From NCBI GenBank assembly GCA_027422505.1, contig JAPQWV010001372.1, forward strand, positions 1-64,000: DNA of 64,000 nt, read 5' to 3'. The position numbers were made by a program, and so were the translations under genes. The notes under the pieces were generated by a model. The model ran no database searches. It worked only from the letters and a program-made list of their open reading frames with translations, and was not told the DNA's origin. Below are positions 23,482 to 34,514 of the stretch, one piece after another; within the stretch, counting starts at the first letter, position 1; each line of letters opens with the position of its first letter. The DNA comes from Craterostigma plantagineum (lineage: Eukaryota; Streptophyta; Magnoliopsida; Lamiales; Linderniaceae).

Positions 23482-24860
23482 ATGAGTCCTATTGGTTATA
23501 TCGCGGAAGTTACGAGTTTGTCTCCAAACGCTATGGAGAAAGACGTTTACGATTTTTTCTCTCTGTGTGGTGAAATTGAACATGTGGAAATATCAGGTAT
23601 TTGTTAACACTTACGGCCCATGTGAACTACCTTGCCTCTTGTCTGCGTAACATAGTTCGTGAAGTGCCATGTATGTTTAGTCGGCTTCTCCATTTCCTGT
23701 CATAATCTTATTGGTCATCATTATGGTCTCTATTGCATTTGCTTGGCGATTTATGTTGCTTTCAAGTAGCCTCTCAATCTTTACTTGTTGATGAGTGTTG
23801 AGGAGGGCGATGCCCAACCAACTAAAATTGCTTCTTTCATTCGATGCACTATACAACCAGTGCTCCTTTTGATGCATCCATGGAAAAACGCAATTTAACC
23901 TTCTGTCATTTTTTAGTTCATCAACGTTGTAATATGGGAAAGCTATCGCTTTATCCATGGTGACATTTTCTTTTTCTTGTTGGTTGTTTGCGACTTGAAA
24001 AATCTAGAGCTGGTGAATATGCGTCGACAGCATACATAACGTTTATAAATCCTCATTCCCTGGAAACAGCTGTGCTTCTCAGTGTAAGTTCATTCTGCTT
24101 TAATGATATGGCTCACTAACTTTCTTTTGAGATACTGGCTCCCACGCCTTTCCTATGACGAAGCTTATGTAGTACTGCTGTGTTCAGGGAGCTACCATAG
24201 TTGATCAACCAGTATGCATTACTCGATGGGCCATTATGAAGACGACGATAACCTCTGGACACGTTCATCGTGGAACATCGACAACGAAACTAGCCAAACT
24301 GTAATAGAACAGCTCATTTCCTTCCCCTTCTTCTTTTTGTGCTTCCTAAACCAAAGAATATTACTACCTGCCTGAACTGTTGTGCTTGTAATATCACATT
24401 GGCTTACTTACTCTCTCAACAGCATGCTCAAGCCCTAAAGGTGGTTCCTTCGGCTTCTGAAACGGTCACCCTGGCTCAAGACGTAGTGAAAACCATGATA
24501 TCCAAAGGATACGTCTTAGGAAAAGATGCTTTGTCCAAAGCTAAAGCCTTCGACGAGTCCCATGGCCTATCATCCGCGGCAGCTGCGAAAGTTGCAGAGC
24601 TGAGCGGCAGAATTGGGCTGACCGATAAGATATACGCCGGGTGGAAGTTGCGAGGTCATGGACCAGAAATTCCACATTGTGGACAACACAAAATCAGCAA
24701 TTTCTGTTACTGGGAAAAGTGCTGCTTATGCTGCGAATGTTGTGGTTAATAGCAGTTACTTCTCAAAGGGTGTGCTGTGGGTATCAGATGCTTTGAACAG
24801 AGCTTCTCACGCTGCCGCGGACTGTTGGCCAGTCGTGGTGCTGCTGGTGCTCATAACTGA
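23482..24860 (+). CDS. BPA1-like RRM protein, frame-damaged
   Basis: The product has one N-terminal RRM and a C-terminal region like plant BPA1/BPL proteins (binding partners of the ACD11 lipid-transfer protein, linked to defence and cell-death control). Four coding exons fit: 23482-23596 (GYIAEVTSLSPNAMEKDVYD), 24010-24083 (AGEYASTAYITFINPHSLET), 24188-24300 (GATIVDQPVCITRW, then NLWTRSSWNIDNET one base out of frame) and 24423-24860 (SETVTLAQDVVKTMISKGYV, LGKDALSKAKAFDESHGLSS, KFHIVDNTKSAISVTGKS). Expected length is ~247 aa. Single bases appear to be missing near 24228 (TGGGCC where TGGGGC is expected), 24645 and 24655, with one more slip near 24822, after which LASRGAAGAHN reads to the stop. 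No nonsense substitution is seen. Homopolymer consensus error is likelier than a dead gene. Confidence 0.75.
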
Positions 24861-26605
24861 GTAAATAAAATCTAAGTCTATTCTATTTTACATTGATAAA
24901 TCTATATAGCCAACAATTGAAGTGAAAAAAAAAATCGTATTGTTGTGATTTATATGGTATGTTTTGTACGTTAAAGGCCATCATGATGGATGTATAAAGA
25001 TGAAAGATACATCTGATAATAATTAGACTTGCATAATAGATTTAGAACAGTCGATGCCTATGATTCCTACAGGAACATAGTACTTTTGCAGATTATTTTA
25101 AAGTAAAGACATAAAGCAGAGAAGGAGATGTGAAGTCGTAAAGGAAAAATTCATAAAATTTGTTCTTGGACAACTACGAATACAAGCAGGCAGATCTGAA
25201 TAGATTATATATCCACAACAAGCAATCATATTTGCATAAAACTACCAAAGAAAGAAAATTCAAAGAGAACACAATTCACAAAAGCTTATATCCACAGTGC
25301 ATTGGTGATTTGTGACGATATCACCATAAGCGTCAGCACAACGAACTAATGAAAAAAGTTCACGACGGAGGACACTTAAAGAAGAGTAACAGAGCAGATC
25401 TTCAGCTCACCTCAAGTAGAAAGGCGTTTATAACCAAAACCCTTGAATCACTTGAACCTGTCAAATAGGAAACAATCAGAAAAAAAAAAAAATAATAAGG
25501 ATAAAAGCAGAATGTTTTTAACATTCTGAAGCTGGGTTCAACATCATTTGATGAAGAAACCCTGAGATTGGCTCTTTCAGCAAGTTCCCTTAAAAAAATG
25601 ATTTGATGCTGCGATTATTGGCGTACCATGTTATTTTGAGCTCTGCAGTTCGGGCGCTGACAGCACAGCACACACACACACACACACTCACTCATGTACT
25701 TGTTTCACATGGTTTTACAAAATAATAGGTAATTCTATTCACAACCCATATTTGCTAAATACACCCCCCTATTTATTAACCATATTAAATGATATGATGT
25801 GTCTTCCATGTTTAACTAATTTGTTTATAATTTATTTCTTTTCACATATTTAATGCATGCAACAACGAAAAATAGTTTATTAAAGTCAAGTTGGACAAAT
25901 TCTATATTAGTTTTCACTTACGTATTGCACACAAAATAAAAAAATAATAAATAATATTACTAACTTGTTTATTTCCAATGATAGTAAAATTTCTCATAAA
26001 ATATAGTCTTATATTTTAATTCTGTGCTACTATTAAAACTTCTCATATGATTTATATTTGGGATATCTATAATATAGGAATATTATGTTATTTAAATGTA
26101 TTTGACTAATTAACTCATAACCGTTCTCAGTAATTTTTCATAAGTCTATAAAACATATAATGTTATGTGATTACTTTTATTAAATAAGTTATGTTTATAT
26201 ATTTAAATTTATTACTTTTTAAACACTATATGTTAATAAAGAATAAATTAATTAATGAAATTATTGTTGTTGAATTCAACATGCAAAAATTTAGTAAAAG
26301 GTAAATTTTACAAATCTCATGTTATTTTGAAAATAGAAAGGAAAGTATTAAATCGATTAGGGAGTGTGAATAGCATTTTTCACCCAAAGGGGGCGTAAAT
26401 AATAGCACCCAAAATTGAATTAGGTTACGCCTCATATGTTGCAAAGCTACAATAAGGCCCAGATAAGCATTGATTGGTATCTTACAATGGGTGGTCATTC
26501 ATTTACTTGAAATAATCATCTATTACATTAATACAATACAATACATTACATTGCTTTCTTGGCGAATACAATGGCAATCAATACATCTCAAGTTATTAAA
26601 ACTCT
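24861..26605. other. AT-rich spacer with possible MITE
   Basis: No gene is visible. A (CA)n microsatellite lies at about 25669-25687. The stretch 25725-26425 is very AT-rich, and its edges share an imperfect inverted resemblance (CTATTCACAACCC at left; GGGAGTGTGAATAGC at right, with C-run/G-run blocks inside). It may be an old MITE, but no target duplication was identified. Confidence 0.35.
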
Positions 26606-28435
26606 TTAAGCTTTACTACCTTTCGGTTTGGGCGAAACAATGGCAGGCTGATGATGCGGTGAAGCCCGATGACCATTTCTGGAGAATGACCTCTGTGTCT
26701 GAAACCCGTTCTTACCGTTACCGTTCGAACGGTGTCGTTCAGATGAGATTAACTGAAAACTGTAAGAAGAGGTAGCCATGTCTTTGAGATTTGGCAAAGG
26801 TTTCAAAGCTTCGACAACTTCACTCATCAAAGGCCTCATCTTAGGGTCTCTGCTCAAGCACCGAGCAGCTAACTGGGCAGCTTTCTGTGAGCCTTAATGG
26901 AGAAATGTCCTTCGAGTTTTGGTCTATTAAACGGTAGAAACGTTTTCTGTCTACGAGGTTAGGCCTGGCCCACTCCACAAGGTTGTGCTCTCCTCTGGGA
27001 CGATTCTTGTCCATTGATCTTCGACCAGTGATCATTTCGAGGAGGACTACGCCGAAGCTGTACACGTCACTCTTCGTTGTCAGATGTCCTACAGAAATAA
27101 ATTTTCATATTCAATTTCGAATTATATTCTTTGGACGAACGCAAAGATAAGATTGTTACCTGTCATGACATATTCTGGAGCTGCATAACCGTAAGTCCCC
27201 ATCACACGAGTCGAGACATGAGTTTTCCCGTCGTTGGGCGCATCTTTAGCAAGTCCAAAGTCAGAAAGCTTCGCATTGTATTCCTTCATAAGGGTAAAAA
27301 GATATATAGAATCACGCAAAATTTACATTCGAGAAACATATGTAAGAGACCGAACAGGACGAGGAGTCGTAAAAGTCTCCAAAGCTTACAGCGTCCAGCA
27401 ATATGTTCGATGTCTTAAAATCGCGATATATCACTGGCCTTTCAGCTTCCTCGTGAAGAAAGGAGAGCCCTTTTGCAGCACCCAAAGCTATCTTCATCCT
27501 AATCGACCAAGGAAGTGGAAGAGATCCTACAAATTGAATCATATCGGTGAGACAAGGCATCACCTTTTTTACTAGCATGATGAATAGGCAGCAGAGATAT
27601 GAAATATATACTTCTAAAGAGATGATTCTCGAGGCTTCCTCGTGGCATGAACTCGTAAACGAGCAACCTCTGATCGTCCTCAATGCAGTAACCGATTAAC
27701 TTAACGAGATTAGGATGGAGAAGATCGCCGAGGAAGTTTACTTCAGCCTGCGAAATAACCAAGAAAACTTAACCCCGTAATCCAAAAAGGAAGTGCGTGC
27801 ATCTCTATTAACGAGATTTAGGATCAGACCAGCCATTCTTTGTGGCCCTGAAGCCCATCGTGATTGAGGGTCTTGACAGCAACGGTTAGTCCCGTCCCAG
27901 GTTTTACGGGTGCTGTACCGTTCTCTTCGATCCATCCCTTAAACACACAGCCAAAACCTCCTTCCCCTAAGAGTGAATCTGGCCTGAAATTTCTAGTAGC
28001 TAACTTGAGGTCGTCGAAAGTAAATTTTAGGAGGCGGGACGAAACTTTAAGCTCCTCTTCGAGTTTCGAGCTCGAAGAATTACTCTCGGTTGAGGACGTC
28101 GCCAAAGGGCCTTTGCTCCTCGTATCGTTTGTGGATTTGCTTTCTGCTTTATGTGAAAATGGATCAACTACATATGATATGATACAAAAAAAAAAAGAAG
28201 GAATTGATGAATCTAAACTCCTCAAGCTGAAAATTTTTTAATTACCATGAGTGGTGATGCCGCTTAGAGAGGTATCAACCTTAGATCTCGAAGGAATACA
28301 GCATCCAATCAACCTTAACTTCATAAAGCAACAACCCCTTCCCTTAGCAACACCATCGTCTTCGTATTTATTAGTTCCCTTTGATTCTTTTACACCCCAA
28401 GATTCAACCTTTAAGCCATCATCACTTACTCCCAT
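26606..28435 (-). CDS. RLCK-VII kinase, PBL34/35/36-like
   Basis: This is a cytoplasmic receptor-like kinase of subfamily VII, which relays signals from plasma-membrane immune and developmental receptors. Six exons fit: 28435-28246, 28143-27830, 27747-27612, 27526-27390, 27283-27160 and 27088-26606 (about 461 aa). The N-terminus has paired cysteines ([15 protein letters not shown]), a likely palmitoylation site typical of the PBL34 group. Kinase motifs in order: [20 protein letters not shown] lysine, [13 protein letters not shown] (RD type), [12 protein letters not shown], the activation segment [19 protein letters not shown], and [20 protein letters not shown]. The last exon has two apparent one-base losses (near 26921 in a C run and near 26883 in an A run); the reading resumes as [20 protein letters not shown] and ends SPKPKGSKA. 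Damage at homopolymers only suggests base-call gaps. Confidence 0.88.
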
Positions 28436-28826
28436 ATCTTTACAAATATCTTCTCAACTATGCGACTAGCTTTCTCATCTCCAACCTCGTATTATCCAAT
28501 AACTTACAACCCGATTCATGAAATTGCAAGAATAAAGCAGCAAAGGGATTAGATTTTTTGGTTTTCCTCTCTCAAGAAAACCCAAGCTTACCATCCAAAG
28601 GACCAAATATAACCGACAAGACCGTAACAATAAACCCTCTCCAGCCGCAGATTTTCGATTAAAAAAAAAAAACCTAAGGGAAAAATATCAAAGGAAGAGA
28701 AGAATATCGGACACCTAGCTGGGAGAAAAAGTGATGGCAGTTTTCTCACATGCTTTGATATTTCCAAGTTGAAAAAGCTCGTCTCTTTGACCCTTGGCAT
28801 TGCGCAACAAGCAAAGCTGGAATCAG

Positions 28827-28860
<34 letters not shown>

Positions 28861-29004
28861 TTAGTCTATTTATTGAAGAAAAAAAAAATCAACTTTTTTC
28901 TCTCTATGCCACCACCCTATAAATTCCCTATCTTGATGTAAAAAGATATTAAAATCCCATTTGGCCAATCCCACGGGAAAGAATATAATTAACGTTACTT
29001 AATG

Positions 29005-29408
29005 GGTCTTTACACATAAGTACATATTTGCATAAAAACTTCTAATTTAGTACCCTGTCAGAATTTTTTTTTATGTAGGTACCTAACAGAATAAATTTTT
29101 TGCACATAGGTACCCGCTCCCCGAAAGTACACCATACAACACATTTGGGTACCCTATGTAAACACATTTGGGTACCCTATATAACAAAAATGGTACGACG
29201 TATGCTATATTTAGGTACGCCCTATGTAACACACAGGTATGCGGTAGGTTCGACGTATGCTATATTTAGGTACTCTATATCAACGTGTTATGGTACGCAA
29301 TATACAGACAGGAAGGTACGACACGACTAAGAAACTGGTAAAAATTAAATTAGGTACCTATCTGTAAAATTTTCTGACATGGGTACCTATGTGTAAAAAT
29401 TTATTCAA
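29005..29408. repeat. Fold-back repeat rich in GGTACC motifs
   Basis: The left part at 29085-29113 (GAATAAATTTTTTGCACATA followed by GGTACCC) is matched in inverted orientation by 29380-29408. A second block (GTACCCTGTCAGAATT, ATGTAGGTACCTAAC) also has an inverted partner at ~29350-29385. Inside are two direct repeat pairs: CATTTGGGTACCCTAT at ~29140 and ~29165, and GACGTATGCTATATTTAGGT near 29197 and 29252. The whole looks like a non-autonomous fold-back element. No clear target duplication was found, so its family is open. Confidence 0.55.
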
Positions 29409-30780
29409 TTGGATATTTTTCTATAGATTCACCTCGAAATGCTACCATGTTTGTGGTATGTATTTTTGTCATTAAGAAGCAGAACTCTCAGTTAAATTAA
29501 ACCATTATTAGACTGTTTTTTTGTTTTCTCTCCGCAGCTAAATGCATGTGTCATATCTTAAACTCGAAACAAATATGATATATAAATCATATACGTCATA
29601 AGTCATGCCTGAAGCTTGAGCAATATAATAGAACGACAAGGGAGAAAGTTCAAACGAGAAAGCGGAAATTGGTGCATCATGAACTCGTTTTTCTTTATAT
29701 TTTGTTAATTACAGCTTAGTATGAATTTCAGAATCAAATATAGGTCAAGATGATGATATCAATTATCAGTTAATAATATAATATGTTAAAAATAATATGT
29801 CTCAATGAAATGATAAAATCAGATCATCCTTCTAAAGGTCAGACCTCCAGTTGTTTTATTTACCTAACGAATTCTATATGATTGTTTAGTGAAAACAAGC
29901 AAGCTAAACTGAGCATATTGTTTTATATTAACAGTATAATACAATATGAATGTGTCACACTCACAATTGACTCAGCATACTGGTATTATAAAAAAATCTC
30001 AAGCAAGAAGGTCATGATACATTAATTCCCACCTAAAACGGCTAATATGTCAAAGGTGTGAGATTCATGATTGACAAAAAACTTAATTATTTTTTTATTA
30101 TCTTCTGGGACGCAGAAACTCTGACTGTAATCTCATAAACCGTTAAAAAGGTATCACAGACTTAATAATAAGCTACATCACTGATTGATTGTGTGTGCAG
30201 TGGGAAAATGGAAAGCATCAAATCTATAATCCACAATAAAATATTTAAACCCGTAAACATTGTTCATAAATATTTTACATGAATGTCTTTTGTGCTGCCC
30301 ACATTTCCCATCCCACCTATGGCATGCTGTTCATTTCTCATTCACATAACTTGGATATCTAGCGGGTCCAATCTTTTGAAATCAAATCATTTTTACCATA
30401 TATACATATATATATAAAGTAAATGTTTCAAGTCTAAGATGCGAGGGATTTAATTCTTCGAATTCAGTGGAACACGTGTCCCGTAGAAATTGCAATTTTC
30501 AGAGCAATGTATTAATAACAAGCTTTGCTCTCCATCCATCTGATATGCATATTATGATATTTCCAACTACGTGCCCCTTCTTTAAGGCTAATTATAATGT
30601 TAGTATGCATTAAAAAAGTTCTCTCTATAAAATTATATGTGCTTCTTATTTTCTAAAATGAGTTTTAGTTACAGTTGTGTTCATAATCGTATTGTATATT
30701 CCTTATCGTATTAAGTTCGTACATAGATAGAAAGAAAGGTCAAGCAAGAGACATATTAGTGGCATAGAGCTCGAGCTCGA

Positions 30781-30783
30781 GCT

Positions 30784-30848
<65 letters not shown>

Positions 30849-30854
30849 TGTGTG
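30781..30854. repeat. Compound CT/TG microsatellite
   Basis: A GAGCTC-type palindromic leader (GAGCTCGAGCTCGAGCTC, starting just before) runs into (CT)n and then (TG)n. It is pure dinucleotide repeat, so likely variable in length. It overlaps artefactual open frames of alternating Cys-Val. Confidence 0.9.
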
Positions 30855-31461
30855 TTATGTATATTATGGTATATGTTCGTGAAACTGCCGCATGTTTTTT
30901 TAATGATTATTTATTTAGAAAAGAATCAGAACAATCTTCTGTTATGCAAAGAAGTTGCTCGGACAAGAATCTTGTGTTTTTCGGAATTGCTTTTGGACTC
31001 GGTTAGGATAGGATAGGTAGGACACAATGTATATATAATTGTGACCGCTTATAACCATAATAGTTACAGTAACTGCCCAAATAAGCATTTAGTTTAGACT
31101 GAATCTCACAAAACAGGACAAACGTCAACACATAATTAAAAGACATTACAGTTCGTAATCATCATTAACGAAACAAATATTAAATCTGAAGACGGGTTCA
31201 CAGCTGAAGTAGCTGCTGCTGAAGTTGGAGAAACATAACATACGTAGTAAAGATAAGGAAAGCAAGAAGAGTCTATTTGCTTGCTCTACTTCACTATGCC
31301 ATATATATACACATCATTAACCTCTATACTGTAGTACTAACTTCAGTATATATGTATATATATATATATATATATACACTTACTTGCTTGATAGTAAATA
31401 ACCTTTCGATATAACTCAAGAAAGGCAACAAGGCAGAAGCAGAAGAAACTATTCTACTACT

Positions 31462-32293
31462 CTATATGATGGATGACCTTCCCAACAAAACCCTTTTCAA
31501 ATCTGATTTCTGATCAGAGGTGAGACTCGATGGAAACTTGATATCGAACTTAATCCTCAGATTTCCCTTCTCGCCCTTCTCTTTATGTATGGGCATTCCT
31601 TCGTTCCTAATCACAATTTCTTGACTCGGCTTGACGACGTCAGACACCCTAACTGTCAGGGTTCGATCGTCCAAGGTCGTAATGAGGAGAGTCTTTCCCG
31701 TTAGAGCTTCGAGCAGAGAGATCTTCTGACGCATGATGAGATCATTCCCAACCCTTTTGAAAGTAGGATGAGGCTTCTCATCAACCACAAAGATTAAGTC
31801 CCCAGGTGCACAACCACTTTCATGGTTTCTTTCTCAGGAAATGTAATCTTTGTACCCTTCTTCCACCTGGTTTGATCTCTATGGCCAACACCTCATCAAC
31901 CGTCCCCAGCTTCCTGCAATGACGAATTTGCACGTGAAAAACACATATCGACTAACTCAATTGGTTCAAATCACACCTAATCGATTTCAACGTAAAACTC
32001 CCCCAATCACGATTCTGCTTTGTGTGTCAATCAAACGTAAGCAGCACCGAATGAGAAAAAGAAAGGATAACGAACAAGTACAGATGATGTAAGAAGAAAG
32101 GAGGGTCTCTGAACAGAGAGCCGACTAATAATCCACATGAATAACTAAACTATTCATCACTCAATCAAGTTTCCCTTAATTCATCATCATCACCACCATG
32201 GATTTCACTTAATATACCCTCCAGGCTGCAACATCAAGTCAACCAAGTAAACCCAAGATTCATCATCAATCATCATATCCCAACTAAAGGTAG

Positions 32294-32330
<37 letters not shown>

Positions 32331-32891
32331 CACACAATTTAGCACAATGGAAGCAAAAGAAAATGGTAAGTATCGCCTACCCAGCCTCATCAAGTGTAAC
32401 CCTTGATATCTTCATCTTCCTCGTAGTTCCGTTATACAAGTCCTCCAAGGTACACCCCAACTTCGTTTCCATCGGAGCAGCTTTTGCCAATTTCTTACGA
32501 CGGCCATTATTACCAACAAGAGTTGTGCTGCCTTTCTTCTCTTCTTTAACACCCATATCGCTAAAAACCCGTCGAAAATGTCCTCCGCATTCCTTGGGCT
32601 GAAATTGAACCCCCGTCCATTACCTGGAAATTCCCTCTCTTTAGCAATGCCCAACCGACTCTTCAACCCTTCCTCGCCATACAAATCATAGATCTGCCTC
32701 TTGTGTGGGTCGCTCAGCACATCGTAAGCTTCGCTTATCATCTTAAACATGGCCTCAGCTTCAGCGGTGTTCACAGCGTTTTTATCTGGGTGCCACTTCA
32801 TAGCCAACCTCTTGTATGATTTCTTAACATCCTCCTCCGTTGCGTTCTTGGAAACCTTCATTATGTTGTAGTAATCCACACCCATCTCCAC
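31462..32891 (-). CDS. Type II (class B) DnaJ/HSP40 co-chaperone
   Basis: DnaJ proteins deliver clients to Hsp70 and stimulate its ATPase. Two exons fit: 32891-32381 and 31913-31462 (about 321 aa). The J domain is at residues ~3-70 ([26 protein letters not shown] with the HPD motif, [20 protein letters not shown]). There is a short G/F-poor linker and no zinc-finger CxxCxGxG repeats. The substrate-binding C domains follow ([73 protein letters not shown]). That is the DNAJB1/Sis1 layout. One base is missing near 32563-32567 (A run; T run in the gene) and two near 31869 and 31846, after which the frame recovers. The intron carries a 30-base A run at 32299-32328. Confidence 0.88.
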
Positions 32892-34514
32892 TCAAAAATC
32901 ACAACTTTCCGACAATTCGTTTGCTAGAATTGCTAGAAAAAAATGAAAAGATTACAGTATTAAGTAGAAAAAATCAATTGTAAATTTCGTCAATGGGACG
33001 AGTCTGTATCGGATCAGCAAAAGGATAGGAAAGATGAGAATATGACGCTGATAAGATATGATATTTAGTTGTGGCGATATTTCTTAAGTAGATTGATTGA
33101 TGAAAAGATGAATCAATGAAGTGGGGGTGAAGAAATCTTAACTGGGAATGTTCTTTAAACAAACATGGTAAATAATTAAAATATTTAATTATTGTTTCCT
33201 TTTATTTCAATTACAGCAAGAGAATATACCCAACAACGCTAAAAGATTTACTTTTATAGGCGTGAAATAGATAAGTGTTGAGAAGTTAACATCTTTAATA
33301 TTTTTCAGAAAGATAATTGTTGTATTTTTTGGAGAAGAAATTAATATTGATGAATGTTGATGGTAGCGATAGCATGTGGGACAGACGGCTATCTTTGGTG
33401 ACGAACGTGTAACTGAAAAAAAAATAAAAGCTGGGAACGTGCAATAGGGACCGACAAACTATCTCTTCTATCTTAATTCTTATGTCATATCATCGTATAA
33501 TATTAACAAATCACTACACCAAATAAATATAACGTAGTAGTAAGTGTGGTTGGATATGCAAAGTGCACAAATTGGACTTGAATAACAATCAATTCTTTCT
33601 TGGCGCCGGTGGTTGGCAAATTGGTGGTCGAAAACCGTAGATGTCGTTTAGCCACTTTATTTACCTTCAAGAAAACATAATATTTTAGTCGAAGAAAGAA
33701 CAATTAATCAAATGAGATGAAGGGGAAACCCCATTAATTGTTAATTGACAGATTCTGTATATGATTAATCTCGGTATTTAGTGGTTAAGTCCATTCATCA
33801 ACCTAGTTTCATATTATATAGTCGGATAAGTAATAACCTCCCTACACGGTGGGCCGTAAGCTGAAAATGGGCCCACTTACAACCGTGTGGCCCAATTACA
33901 GTATTGGTAATGGATGAATGACGTTGATAAGGATAAAACGTTGCCATCCATGAAAATGGGATTTTTTTGTTAAATAGGATTACTTTTGTGTGAAATTAAA
34001 AAAAGAGGATTCTAGGTTTTCTAATTAAAAAAAAGGGATTGGTGTTTAAAAAAAAAAATCCAAGTGTTTGATTATCATTTTGATCCGCTCGACTGAAATT
34101 TCATGTCGAAATGAGATTTTAATCGATGAGTTCGTGATTCTTACATGTATTACCCCAAATCTGGGTGAATTTTCGTGTTTTTGAGCTTGAAATCGACGTT
34201 TCGAGTAAAAACGATTTATTCGAATATTTTATTCGAACTATTCGAGTGAATTCGAATAGCAAAATAACACTTATTCGAGTAAAAAAAAATTCGAATTAAA
34301 AATTCGAATTAATATTTTTCAATTCGAGTTTTTTTACTCGAATTGATTAATTCGAATAAATTCGAATAAAAAAAAATTATTCGAATTAATTCGAATTTTT
34401 AATTACTCGAATAAATGCTAGTTAAGTTGGGGTATTTCAGTAACTTTCGATCCGTTCCCTTTTGTTTAATTAAAATAGGAAACGTTCCCTTTTGTTAAAA
34501 AATGCAAATCAACC
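32892..34514. other. Divergent spacer between DnaJ and PDH E1-alpha
   Basis: No gene is visible. The region must hold both promoters. GGGCC motifs (GTGGGCC, ATGGGCCCAC, TGGCCCAA) cluster at ~33848-33895, and a striking TTCGAA-rich palindromic patch lies at 34200-34414 just ahead of the PDH gene. Otherwise AT-rich. Confidence 0.45.
34200..34414. repeat. TTCGAA/TTCGAG palindrome cluster
   Basis: About 15 TCGA cores, mostly inside TTCGAA, TTCGAG or CTCGAA, lie within 215 bp of otherwise A/T-only DNA. ATTCGAATTAATTCGAAT at ~34379-34396 is a perfect 18-bp palindrome. ATTCGAGTAAAAAAAA (~34272) pairs with TTTTTTTACTCGAAT (~34329), so the patch can fold on itself. It ends ~100 bp before the PDH E1-alpha start. 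Confidence 0.8.

Larger units (their letters stand above)
28436..31461. other. Spacer with fold-back repeat and microsatellites
   Basis: No gene is supported. The region holds the PBL-like promoter at left, an (AAT)n stretch near 28829-28850, a fold-back repeat at ~29005-29408, a compound microsatellite at 30781-30854, a TA run near 31348-31376, and the 3' flank of the DnaJ gene. Most of the rest is AT-rich DNA without structure. Confidence 0.5.

Noticed and set aside
30816..31016. Cys-Val repeat open frames
   Set aside because: Translation of a (TG)n microsatellite.
33503..33703. Short minus-strand frame between DnaJ and PDH
   Set aside because: AT-rich, no motif, lies in shared promoter DNA.
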